Positions 41,655 to 49,800 of a stretch of DNA of 64,000 nucleotides are shown in pieces. The notes beneath the pieces are model-generated. The model had not been told where the DNA came from. It ran no database searches and saw only the letters and a list, made by a program, of their open reading frames with translations. The position numbers and the translations under genes were made by a program. The DNA comes from Komagataella phaffii GS115 (lineage: Eukaryota > Ascomycota > Pichiomycetes > Pichiales > Pichiaceae). The stretch spans positions 1,922,001 to 1,986,000 of the forward strand of contig NC_012963.1 of NCBI RefSeq assembly GCF_000027005.1, in the 5' to 3' direction. Each line of letters begins with the position of its first letter. Positions within the stretch are counted from its first letter, which is position 1.

Positions 41655-41690
41655 CGGCGGATGGCGGTGGATGGCGACTAAAACCGTCGG
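41655..41690. promoter_or_regulatory. CGG-triplet cluster upstream of URC1
   Basis: CGG at 41655-41657, 41658-41660, 41665-41667 and 41688-41690, and CCG at 41684-41686, within an imperfect tandem GGATGGCGG repeat. This is 170-210 bases upstream of the URC1 ATG. Zn2Cys6 factors bind CGG triplets, and the URC pathway of other yeasts is controlled by such a factor (Urc2). The link is inference. Confidence 0.4.
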
Positions 41691-42282
41691 CCAAAAAACA
41701 AACCGCTAAAAATGGACATATGAGTATTTTTTTTGTCGCTGTCGTGCAGCAAGCATGTGCGGCAGTTAGTACATATTGTTCCAGCTGCTTTTGCATATGG
41801 GTTTGCGAGATGATAGAAGGAACAGGTAGGTCGGTTGAAGATTGGCTGTGTTATTGGATGTTCAAAGGAGTTAAGAAACGGTACATAAATACGATCTACG
41901 CTTATTCACATACTTAAAACTTGAATTGGCCGTAAGTGGAGTGATATGGAAAATTATATTTTATATAGATGATTTTATTATAAACAATTTACTCGATTTG
42001 GGAAAAAATAAATAACAAACTATATTTTTAGTCAACAAGTATTTTATATAGGGCATTAATAATTCTTTTTCAAATACCAAACTGTTGGTATATAACATAT
42101 TACTAACCCTTCAGACTCCAGCACCTTTTATTCCTACCAGCCGTACCTTTCATCCTTGAACTCATCTTTGTAGATTAACGCTTACATAATCCATCAAATG
42201 TCATAGGTGACAGAAAAAGAAACGACAAAAAGTGCCTAATAAAATCTTAGCCTAATAAAAAAGTTTACCTTCTAGTCGCAAA

Positions 42283-43449
42283 ATGAAGATATGCCGAAAC
42301 AGGATGTCGACCATGCTTCCTTTGTTCAGGGCGCAACGGAGGAACTACTCGTTTTGGGGCAAGCTTCCTTGGAAATCCCATGCGACTCCTTCCCCTCCTA
42401 CGAACCCGGTGAACCCTGCTGTCATGGATAAAGCTGCCCGTATACGTGCAAAGAGAAATCACGATCTGACTAACGTTTACCATGTGAGGGAAGAAAAACA
42501 GCCCAAGAAAGACCTGAGTATATTTCATTTTGAGTACGGCTACTCTTCCTACTCCCATCATTCAAGGGGTAAGAGAATCCCGATGATCTCCTCCTTATCG
42601 GATCTCTCCGATGGTGGTAATTTGGCAGCGTTGTTACCAAAGCGAAGACCTCCAGGATCTCCCATTAATACCCTTTCAATAAGAAGCGGAGACGATGCGA
42701 TGTTGGTTTCACCAACACTTTTAGGGCTGGCAGATGGCGTTTCTAGTTGGAGTGACTTGGAGGAAGGTGAGGACGCTGATGCTGGACTGTGGGCCAGGGC
42801 GATGTTAGAAACCACAAGCCGCTTTGTCATTCAGCATCAGAACTCAGTGTGGCCTCATGACATCAATGAAAGGGAGATTGAGCAAATTTTGGATGATAGC
42901 TTTTTCCATTCCACTGACCTGATGGATCTAGACAACTGCCATGGATCATCTACATTTATCATGGCATTACTGAGTTACAGTGGGAAGTTGAACGTTGTGA
43001 GCATAGGGGACAGCAAAATATTCGTGTTCAGAGACGGGAAAATAGTTTTCAAGAACGAGGAGCAAATGACCAGCCCACTCTGCCCTGTTCAAATTGGAAC
43101 CAATGATCTTAGACATCTTCCATCTGCCAAATGTTGGTACAAAACTTTTGAGTTACAACAAGATGATTTAATAGTAATGTGCTCCGACGGTGTTACGGAC
43201 AACTTGTGGGAAAAAGAGCTAGAGCAATTAGTTGCCCAAAAATATTTCAAAGAAGGTCAAAATGTCCGACAGTTGGCCAATTCGATACTGAAAGAGTCCA
43301 GAGAAGTTGCATTCGATAATTTTGCTATAACTCCTTACGTTGAGAAGATCAACGACGTTTCTTCCAATAAGGGGGCTAAAGATAATTTCATCATGGGAGG
43401 TAAAGTGGACGACATCTCCGTTTGTGTTGCCAGGGTGGTAAATAAATAG
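42283..43449 (+). CDS. PTC7: Mitochondrial PP2C-type phosphatase (Ptc7/PPTC7/Azr1 family)
   Basis: A 388-residue metal-dependent Ser/Thr phosphatase. PP2C motifs in order: GDDAM (about residue 135), GLADGVSSW, CHGSSTFIMALL, 'VVSIGDSKIFVFRDGKIVF', VMCSDGVTDNL and a final 'KVDDISVCVARV'. The metal-binding aspartates are all present. The compact layout and FRDGK motif are those of the PPTC7 group (yeast Ptc7, S. pombe Azr1), which act in mitochondria, for example on coenzyme Q biosynthesis. The start is Arg-rich and lacks acidic residues (MKICRNRMSTMLPLFRAQRR), a plausible targeting peptide. A 100-residue N-terminal region before the phosphatase core is longer than usual. Assignment to Ptc7 itself versus an Azr1-like paralogue is uncertain. 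S. cerevisiae PTC7 has an intron; none is needed here. Confidence 0.75.
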   Translation: MKICRNRMSTMLPLFRAQRRNYSFWGKLPWKSHATPSPPTNPVNPAVMDKAARIRAKRNHDLTNVYHVREEKQPKKDLSIFHFEYGYSSYSHHSRGKRIPMISSLSDLSDGGNLAALLPKRRPPGSPINTLSIRSGDDAMLVSPTLLGLADGVSSWSDLEEGEDADAGLWARAMLETTSRFVIQHQNSVWPHDINEREIEQILDDSFFHSTDLMDLDNCHGSSTFIMALLSYSGKLNVVSIGDSKIFVFRDGKIVFKNEEQMTSPLCPVQIGTNDLRHLPSAKCWYKTFELQQDDLIVMCSDGVTDNLWEKELEQLVAQKYFKEGQNVRQLANSILKESREVAFDNFAITPYVEKINDVSSNKGAKDNFIMGGKVDDISVCVARVVNK

Positions 43450-43536
43450 AGCAAGAGAACAGAAAAGACGCAGAAAAACACACAGATATAAGCATAATCA
43501 AATCAGTAATAGGTTAATATAATAAAGTAATATTAT

Positions 43537-45246
43537 TTATTCCTTGGAACAATCTCTTCCAAAGACTTTGACCTTGATCCAATCAGAGACGACCAAAATC
43601 TTGGTACGAACTCCCAACATCATGGATACATAGGCGGATCTCCAGAACAGGAACGTAAGCGATCCTCCAGTGGAAACGTTGGACCAGTCACCCCAAACTA
43701 AATCGGCAACAGCACGTTCGGAACCAATGTATGCGAGAGCACCTTGGTGAGTGTACTTGAAAGGCAGAATCGAAGCTTGGGTTCTGTCCAAACGGCGCTG
43801 CAAGCGGACTAATTGCTCAGGATCGGTGTTCTGACCAATTTCATACTTGAGGTCGTCAATCTTGGAGAGTTTGGCCAAATGAGATGCTAAATAAATACCC
43901 TCTTGGTGAGCAACTTGGGCGGTAGGTGGGTTCTTCGTGAAGGTACAATCTCCAAGGGCAAACACGGAGTCAGTGCCATCGACTAACAAATGTTCGCCGA
44001 TAAGCAGGCCTCTTCTTGCAGTTTTCTGCTCTTCAATTTGGGCAGCAACAGCTTTCGTCAAAGGACGAGGACCATTACCGGTGGCCCAAACTAAAGTTCC
44101 ATATGGAATTGTAACATTTTCAGTGTCACCACCAGATTTCTTGACTGTAGCGTAAACGTTCTTGTCATCAACCTTTTTGACCATGGTGTTAACTCTAAGG
44201 TCCAATTGCTGCTTCTCAAAAATAGACTCAGTGTACTCAATTAACTTGTGGTTAAAAGCGTTCAGAACATTTGGAAGGGCTTCGACTAGAGTAACGGACA
44301 TTTCGTTCTCAATTCCTGGCACAAATCTGGAAAGGTCTTCATCAATGTAGTCCTTGATCTCGGCAGCCAACTCAACGCCAGTTGGGCCTCCACCACAGAC
44401 GACGACAGACAACAAACGTTTTCTCTCTTCGGAGTCCTTTGGAAGCAATTGAGAGGCTTCAATGGTTTCAAACAGAGAACGACGGATTCTGGCAGCATCA
44501 TCAGTTTCCTTCAGGTAGTAGGCATACTTCTCAATTCCTGGAATTCCGAAGGTTGCAGTTTGTGCACCAATGGCGAAGACCAGATAGTCATATTCAATAG
44601 TTGCGACAATAGGCTTGGCTTCATCTCCGCCAATAGTGACGTGGTGAACACCAGAAGTGGCAGAGTAAGACGAATGTTGGATAGTCAGTTGTTTCTTAGC
44701 AATATCGATATCAGTAGCCTCAGCTTCCAAATATGTCACCTCACCTGGGGTTGACTTGGCGATAGTTCTCACAGGGTCTATAATCGATTTCAAGTCGATA
44801 GTTCCGGTCGGAACGGAAGGAAGCAATGGGGTGAACAAAAAGTAGTTTCTTGGAGAGACGACGACCACGTTGTACAGGGAAGTATCCAAATGTTTCAAAG
44901 TGGAAATTGCACCCCAACCGGAACCCAAGATGACGACGGTTTTCCGACGGTTTCCATTTGGCTTCAGAGGACTTTGTGGGATCTGTGGAGAAGGATTGAC
45001 TTCCTTGTAAACCTCGTAAGTCAAGTACGCAGCACTACCCAACAACGATAGCCAGGTCAGTCTCCAAGTCAAACGGAAAAAGCCGATTCTCTTCTTCTTA
45101 ACCACTGGAGTAGTAGCTGGAATTGGAGGGGGTGGTGGTGGGACTGGAGTAGTTGGGGTGGTAGAAGCAGCCCGACGGAACGCAGAACGAAGTGGACTCC
45201 TCAATATGCTCCCACTACCCAATTGCCTAGCGCTTCTAGAAAACAT
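43537..45246 (-). CDS. NDE1: External (type II) mitochondrial NADH dehydrogenase
   Basis: A 569-residue rotenone-insensitive NADH:ubiquinone oxidoreductase. Residues 1-50 form an Arg/Ser-rich presequence with a Pro run, followed by a hydrophobic segment (about 61-80) that would anchor it facing the intermembrane space, typical of Nde1 and not the matrix enzyme Ndi1. The FAD-binding dinucleotide fold begins VVILGSGWGAIS (GSGWG at 108-112). The NADH fold is VVVCGGGPTGVELAAE (281-296), and ALGDCT and the quinone-site 'AHQEGIYLASHLAK' stretch follow. The C-terminus, with LVWGDWSNVSTGG and a SDWIKVKVFGRD end, matches type II enzymes. A member of the pair Nde1/Nde2 is meant; I chose NDE1. Two CCAAT boxes lie upstream. 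Confidence 0.92.
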   Translation of the reverse strand: MFSRSARQLGSGSILRSPLRSAFRRAASTTPTTPVPPPPPPIPATTPVVKKKRIGFFRLTWRLTWLSLLGSAAYLTYEVYKEVNPSPQIPQSPLKPNGNRRKTVVILGSGWGAISTLKHLDTSLYNVVVVSPRNYFLFTPLLPSVPTGTIDLKSIIDPVRTIAKSTPGEVTYLEAEATDIDIAKKQLTIQHSSYSATSGVHHVTIGGDEAKPIVATIEYDYLVFAIGAQTATFGIPGIEKYAYYLKETDDAARIRRSLFETIEASQLLPKDSEERKRLLSVVVCGGGPTGVELAAEIKDYIDEDLSRFVPGIENEMSVTLVEALPNVLNAFNHKLIEYTESIFEKQQLDLRVNTMVKKVDDKNVYATVKKSGGDTENVTIPYGTLVWATGNGPRPLTKAVAAQIEEQKTARRGLLIGEHLLVDGTDSVFALGDCTFTKNPPTAQVAHQEGIYLASHLAKLSKIDDLKYEIGQNTDPEQLVRLQRRLDRTQASILPFKYTHQGALAYIGSERAVADLVWGDWSNVSTGGSLTFLFWRSAYVSMMLGVRTKILVVSDWIKVKVFGRDCSKE

Positions 45247-46111
45247 TTGTAATGGTTGAAGGACTACAAATCACAGGTGAGATTGGGTTAGGGAAAAGAG
45301 AACGAGGAAAATTAGTTCAGTGGAGCCCTTCTCGCCAGACACGATAAGTTTGAAAGAGATTTCAAAATTCTTGCGTAATTTCTTTTTCAAAGAAAAAAAG
45401 TTTCTGAATGCTGCAATTTTTGGGGCGCGGACGCCCTGTGTTGGTTGGAGAGCCCCCAGGTAGCCAATTAGGAGATGATTGTAGCTAGTTAGTCTCTGTT
45501 CAACCAATCTTGTTGAAAGGAAGACACAGAGGATAGTTTACCCGGACTTCGGAAATTCCGCAACCAGTCCAAAGTTGCGGTTGGCCTCTTGTTCACAAGG
45601 AGAGGGGAGGGAAACTAGGGGGTTGAGGGGGTGATTTCCGTGTGGGCCAGCGCAGAAGCTGCGCGAGATTACGCATTTATTGGACATCGCGGGCGCTCAC
45701 TAGAGCTGAGTCGGTCTTACGATTACCGAAATCTAACTGACATCACACAGAACATCACAGGAGCTAATTACCCCAGATGGGACGTAAAACAAGGGCCAAA
45801 TTGTTTGAGCGGGTATGGACCTATCGGAGGTCGAGAAGTTACTATTTCCGTTTCAGTAGCTGCTTATTGGGTCAAAAGTAAGCCAATCTGACGGTTAAGG
45901 GAACCAAGCACAAGAGGGGGTGCTGTACACCCCATGAAGGGTAGTCAGTGTGCAGCCACCCCTAGCTTTGGCCTAGTGACCTCTTTAGCTCTAAAATGGT
46001 GAGCACACACAAATCATTGGCTCTGGCAAGTCGACCGGCTAGAGCGATTTCGGATGTCTACAATAAATCACCTCCTTTTAAATAAATAATAATATTATAA
46101 CCAATAGTCCT
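45247..46111. other. Intergenic region upstream of NDE1 with structured segment
   Basis: An 865-base region. Next to NDE1 are the CCAAT boxes. Positions 45917-45933 form a hairpin (GGGGTG-CTGTA-CACCCC) and 46020-46045 another with an 8-bp stem (GCTCTGGC pairing to GGCTAGAGC, one G-T pair). An ACACAA at 46007-46012 and ACA at 46060-46062 would suit the H and ACA boxes of a small nucleolar RNA, but the outer stems are weak. No protein gene: an 86-codon plus frame at 45631-45891 starts with GTG. Confidence 0.35.
45464..45508 (+). promoter_or_regulatory. Two CCAAT boxes upstream of NDE1
   Basis: CCAAT at 45464-45468 and 45504-45508 (the latter CCAATC), about 220 and 260 bases upstream of the NDE1 ATG and inverted relative to it. 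CCAAT is bound by the Hap2/3/5 complex, which controls respiratory genes. Another ATTGG at 45867-45871 is farther off. Confidence 0.45.
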
Positions 46112-47137
46112 TTAAATATCCGCTCCTAGTCCCTCAATTGATATAGCCTGGCCCGGTTTGAAGGGTGGTAGTCCTAAGTACGGACACCCATCGCATCGGA
46201 AGGCATCCCCCAAAGCACAAGATCCACAACCACCCGTTTTCCCTTGGATGGTAAAGTCGATCTCTGTGACTTCTTGCTCAGTGAATTTAACTTCTTCACC
46301 TTCTTTGCTTGCCTGTTTTCTTCTAAGACGTTCCTCGATTTTTTCCGCTTCAGCGTTGGCAGAGGTGGCTAATTTAGACAGGATGGAAGCTTGGGCGTCC
46401 AAGCGCTCATTCTGCTCATTTTCCTCCAATTCTTTCAAACCACATGTACAGTCCTTGCATGCCTTCTTTCGTCTTTTTCCGTTAGGGAGAGCACATTTAA
46501 CTGGTACAACTACTGGACCTTTAAGGGCGCCATCGTCGTCTCGCAGCAACTCATCTTCATCAATGATCTCGTCATCACTGGACTCATCAAAGTATATCAG
46601 CTTGCTGCCCTTCAGTTTTTCGTTAAGTTGTGATTCTTCATCTTCATCAGCCTCTGAGCTATCTGTCAAGGTGGGGGGACTAGATAACTTTTTGAAAAAT
46701 GGCATTTCTTTCTTGAAAGCAGATGATTTGGTTTTATTCTGTCCAGCTGGTCTTTTCAGTGAGACTACAGAGCCCAAAGTGCTTGGTTTGACCCATTTGG
46801 TGTCCGACTCTACCAAAAAACCTTGAAGGATACCATCTGTAGCCGACTCAGGAGGAATGGTTCCTTCAAAAACTCCGTTCGATTGCAGTGCTTCAAAGAT
46901 AATTTCATAACATTTAACAGGGAGCTTTTTCACATTGGCCTCTGGAGGTGCCAAGTACTGTATATGGTTGTAGTATGAAGGTCGCAAACTAACTTGGCCT
47001 GTTGCCACTCTATCGATGATATGTTGTGAAATATTGGACTTGTCGGTGCCTAACTTCTGCGCCAACGAATCCTTTGCGGCCTCTACCGCCTGCGGCTCCG
47101 TTACTATCGTTGGATGCAATAGTAGTAGCGTATTCAT
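46112..47137 (-). CDS. DRE2: Cytosolic Fe-S assembly protein Dre2 (anamorsin)
   Basis: A 341-residue anamorsin that receives electrons from Tah18 and donates them to cytosolic iron-sulphur cluster assembly and to ribonucleotide reductase. Motif A cysteines C215, C227, C230 and C232 (C-x11-C-x2-C-x-C) bind the [2Fe-2S] cluster. Motif B is C304, C307, C315 and C318 in GCGSCALGDAFRCDGCPYLG, binding the second cluster. The N-terminal 125 residues form the degenerate SAM-like fold, and the middle (about 150-205) is an acidic linker. All cluster ligands are intact and the length is typical (yeast 348). ATG 47137 starts a plausible MNTLLLLHPT. An internal FKPGQA near the end is the usual terminal motif. 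Confidence 0.95.
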   Translation of the reverse strand: MNTLLLLHPTIVTEPQAVEAAKDSLAQKLGTDKSNISQHIIDRVATGQVSLRPSYYNHIQYLAPPEANVKKLPVKCYEIIFEALQSNGVFEGTIPPESATDGILQGFLVESDTKWVKPSTLGSVVSLKRPAGQNKTKSSAFKKEMPFFKKLSSPPTLTDSSEADEDEESQLNEKLKGSKLIYFDESSDDEIIDEDELLRDDDGALKGPVVVPVKCALPNGKRRKKACKDCTCGLKELEENEQNERLDAQASILSKLATSANAEAEKIEERLRRKQASKEGEEVKFTEQEVTEIDFTIQGKTGGCGSCALGDAFRCDGCPYLGLPPFKPGQAISIEGLGADI

Positions 47138-47282
47138 GAGGTATGAGTAGGTATAAAAGATTTTATTCTTTACTTTTTTTCTTTTGGATTACTAAAGACG
47201 GGCTTTGCTCTGATGATGTAAGGGTCGCGCAGAGAAGAATTAATGCGATAGGATCTTATTATTACGTAATCACGACTGGGTT

Positions 47283-47798
47283 TTAGCCTAGATAAAATTC
47301 CGGTTTGGGGTACAGTTTATGCTGGGCTTGAAAGGCGACGGAGGGGTCCTGGTCGTGGTCATAGACAATGACTTTAAAGTTATCCGTTTTAGGGATCGAA
47401 TGGTAGCTCGATTTTGGATTTTCCATAAAGATCACCATCTGCTTCAATAATTCATTCAAAATAGACTGGCATTGACTGTCTTCCAGTATTTGGTTGGGGA
47501 AAAGGTCGAGTGCCTCAATCCTTGCAGAACTATTGTTGAAATCGCCACTGTTGTATTTTATTTCTGTCCTCAAGTACTCTGGGTCTCTGTCTGCGTAGTA
47601 TTTTTCAGCTGTGTCCTGAAAAGATTTTGGGTCATTCAAAGCGGTGCAAATTTCACAGTTTTCTTGGATGTTACAGTCCAACGCTAGTACGTAGTATCGT
47701 ATAGTTGGCTGAAGCTTCAAAGCTTTCGAAACATAGAATTCCAGGCTGTCTTGCAGAAAGTCCTGAAACCTTGCTTTTTGTTCTTCTGTTAGTGGCAT
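47283..47798 (-). CDS. Unrecognised 171-residue protein
   Basis: Not recognised. The ATG frame gives 171 residues, rich in charged residues, starting MPLTEEQKARFQDFLQDSLE. A helix-like N-terminus is followed by 'YVLALDCNIQENCEICTA' with three cysteines (positions about 50, 56 and 59, C-x5-C-x2-C) and an 'AEKYYADRDPEYLRTEIKY' stretch. A weakly hydrophobic 'LNELLKQMVIFM' lies near residue 125. No membrane segment, signal peptide or known motif is visible. The frame stays open upstream to a TTG (47999) with another ATG at 47888 (201 residues), but the 47798 ATG gives the more protein-like start. It lies 145 bases upstream of DRE2 on the same strand. Its reality rests on length and composition only. 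Confidence 0.5.
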   Translation of the reverse strand: MPLTEEQKARFQDFLQDSLEFYVSKALKLQPTIRYYVLALDCNIQENCEICTALNDPKSFQDTAEKYYADRDPEYLRTEIKYNSGDFNNSSARIEALDLFPNQILEDSQCQSILNELLKQMVIFMENPKSSYHSIPKTDNFKVIVYDHDQDPSVAFQAQHKLYPKPEFYLG

Positions 47799-48207
47799 GG
47801 TGTTAGACGGGGAAAACTGGTGGCCAGGCGGAGGGCAGAAAGTGAGTGAGTAGGGGGTGAGATCTACAAGGGGGAACTGTCTATGCATGATGAAAGAGTA
47901 AACGGCTACGCAGGTCAGACATGTAGAATGTAAAAGAAAATTATCGGTCTTGGAATTTCTGCAGCATTTCCAATACTGGTGATCAAACTCCAAAGCCAAC
48001 TTAATCCCTGTTCTACAAGACTACGCCCTGGACGTGTCTGAAACTTTTGAGGTTTCTCACTGCGCCAGGCTCTGGCAGACTGTCATGTTACTATTACCGC
48101 GAAGCCAAGGGTTCTCCAGAAAATCAGCAAAGCCCCAAGATGTTGCTTCCTTCATCATAAGTTGACAAGCGCTCTTTGAGTAATCAGACCGACATACACT
48201 TAGAACA
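47799..48207. other. Intergenic region upstream of the CaM kinase gene
   Basis: Holds the promoters of the 171-residue gene (minus) and the kinase (plus). Nothing else was recognised. Confidence 0.35.
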
Positions 48208-49398
48208 ATGCCCTACTCTGCTCCTAGGAAGGACGAATCGTTAGTTGCAGGGTTTTCAAAGATCATCAATAGAATTCAAGGACAGCCCAGTTCCTACAAC
48301 AAGAAACAGGATTACACGTTTGGAAAGACCCTAGGTGCCGGAGCATTTGGTGTAGTTCGTCAGGCTAGAGACAATGCTACCAAAGAGAATTATGCCATTA
48401 AGATTATCTTGAAAAAAACTCTAAATGGAAATGAGAAGATGATTATGGACGAAATTGCAGTCTTGAGCAAGCTCCATCATAAGCATATCGTAGGTTTCAA
48501 AGATTTCTTCGAAAGTAAGGACAAGTTCTTTCTCGTAACTCAATTGGCTACAGGCGGAGAGTTGTTTGATAGAATTATTGAAAAGACAAAATTCAAAGAA
48601 GCTGACGCTGCTCGTGTCATTTATCAAATACTGAGTGCCACAGAGTATATACATGACAAAGATATTGTTCACAGAGACATTAAGCCCGAGAACGTATTGT
48701 ATCTGACTAGAGATGAAGATTCACCAATTGTCTTGGCAGACTTTGGTGTAGCCAAGCAATTGCGTACTCCAGACCAAATTATAGTCAACCAAGCTGGATC
48801 CTTTGGGTATGCTGCTCCAGAGGTATTGGTGGGTGTTGGATATGGTAAGCCATGTGATATCTGGTCCATAGGTATTATCACCTATACCGTATTATGCGGA
48901 TTTTCCCCTGTTCGGTCAGAATCGGTTGACAATTTCCTTGAGGAGGTCACTGCAGAAAGATGGGTGATTTTTTACGAACAATACTGGAAGGATGTGTCCC
49001 TGGAGGCCAGACAGTTTATTGTAAGCATGCTTCAAATTGATCAAAATCAAAGACCTACGGCTAAAGAGTTATTGAAGCATCCCTGGATCACGTCCAACCT
49101 CAAAGAAGACAGAGGCGCAGACTTGCTGCCTAACTTGCGTGAAGGATTCAATGCCAGATCCAAGTTCAAGCAAGTCATCGAGATTGTCAAGATGCAAAAC
49201 AGATTGAAGAACCTCAAGGCATTGAATCTGGAGGATTCAGAGGAAGACGATTTGGACTACCATGCCGGTACTATTTCTCGATCTGACACCACCCAGTCGC
49301 AAGCTAAGACTAGTGCATTCCACCAATTGGTCGCCACTGCCCTTGAAAACAAGGAGCGTGTCCAAAGTTTCCACAGACAAGAGAGCCAAGGCAAATGA
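48208..49398 (+). CDS. CMK1: Calmodulin-dependent protein kinase (Cmk1/Cmk2 type)
   Basis: A 396-residue serine/threonine kinase of the CaMK group, acting in the cytosol in calcium and stress signalling. The glycine loop is LGAGAFGVV (42-50), the ATP-binding lysine K65 (YAIKI), the catalytic loop HRDIKPEN (155-162), the metal motif DFG (178-180) and the APE motif 203-205. After the kinase domain comes a basic amphipathic segment (about 313-340, FNARSKFKQVIEIVKMQNRL), the autoinhibitory and calmodulin-binding region expected in Cmk1/2. The C-terminal tail is acidic then Ser-rich. Length is near that of yeast Cmk1 (446) and Cmk2 (447), somewhat shorter. Which paralogue it corresponds to is not resolvable from sequence alone. 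Confidence 0.88.
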   Translation: MPYSAPRKDESLVAGFSKIINRIQGQPSSYNKKQDYTFGKTLGAGAFGVVRQARDNATKENYAIKIILKKTLNGNEKMIMDEIAVLSKLHHKHIVGFKDFFESKDKFFLVTQLATGGELFDRIIEKTKFKEADAARVIYQILSATEYIHDKDIVHRDIKPENVLYLTRDEDSPIVLADFGVAKQLRTPDQIIVNQAGSFGYAAPEVLVGVGYGKPCDIWSIGIITYTVLCGFSPVRSESVDNFLEEVTAERWVIFYEQYWKDVSLEARQFIVSMLQIDQNQRPTAKELLKHPWITSNLKEDRGADLLPNLREGFNARSKFKQVIEIVKMQNRLKNLKALNLEDSEEDDLDYHAGTISRSDTTQSQAKTSAFHQLVATALENKERVQSFHRQESQGK

Positions 49399-49800
49399 CT
49401 ACCCAAGCATGGATGAATTTTAGTTCTCTATATAGCCAGGAAATTATAATAAGTAAACAGGAATGAAACAGTTGGGAGCGTGTCCCAACCGGATTTAGAG
49501 TTGAAGTAGCCTCTCTCCTCTCCTCAATTCGAGACGTCCGCCAATCAGAACGGCCTCACATAAGCAAGACCAATCTTAACAAAAATTACGCAGGAAAAAG
49601 AAAAAACCTCAGAAAAATCAGTCGTTCTGACTTCCCTTATTAATCATCAATTTTCACTGGAACTGAACTAAGGGTGACAGAAGAAAAACCTAAAAGGAAA
49701 ACTCTTGCTTTTTTTCATTACACACTTCGACTTGTAATTATTTAAGCAAAGGAAACCTTTTAATAGTTGCTTGTGTTGCATGATCAATTAAGAACAAAAG
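49399..49800. other. Intergenic region upstream of HEM3
   Basis: Contains the kinase 3' region and the HEM3 promoter with the CCAAT box. Nothing else was recognised. Confidence 0.35.
49541..49547 (+). promoter_or_regulatory. CCAAT box upstream of HEM3
   Basis: CCAATCA at 49541-49547, about 255 bases before the HEM3 ATG. HEM3 of S. cerevisiae is a known Hap2/3/4 target, so a Hap-complex site is the natural reading. Confidence 0.5.

Larger units (their letters stand above)
41483..42282. other. Divergent intergenic region URC1 / PP2C gene
   Basis: An 800-base shared upstream region. Besides the URC1 TATA and CGG cluster, positions about 41945-42090 are strongly AT-rich with many ATTT/TATA runs. 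A 90-codon plus frame at 41645-41917 is not credible. No RNA gene was recognised. Confidence 0.45.

Noticed and set aside
45631..45891. 86-codon plus frame upstream of NDE1
   Set aside because: Starts with GTG and resembles nothing.
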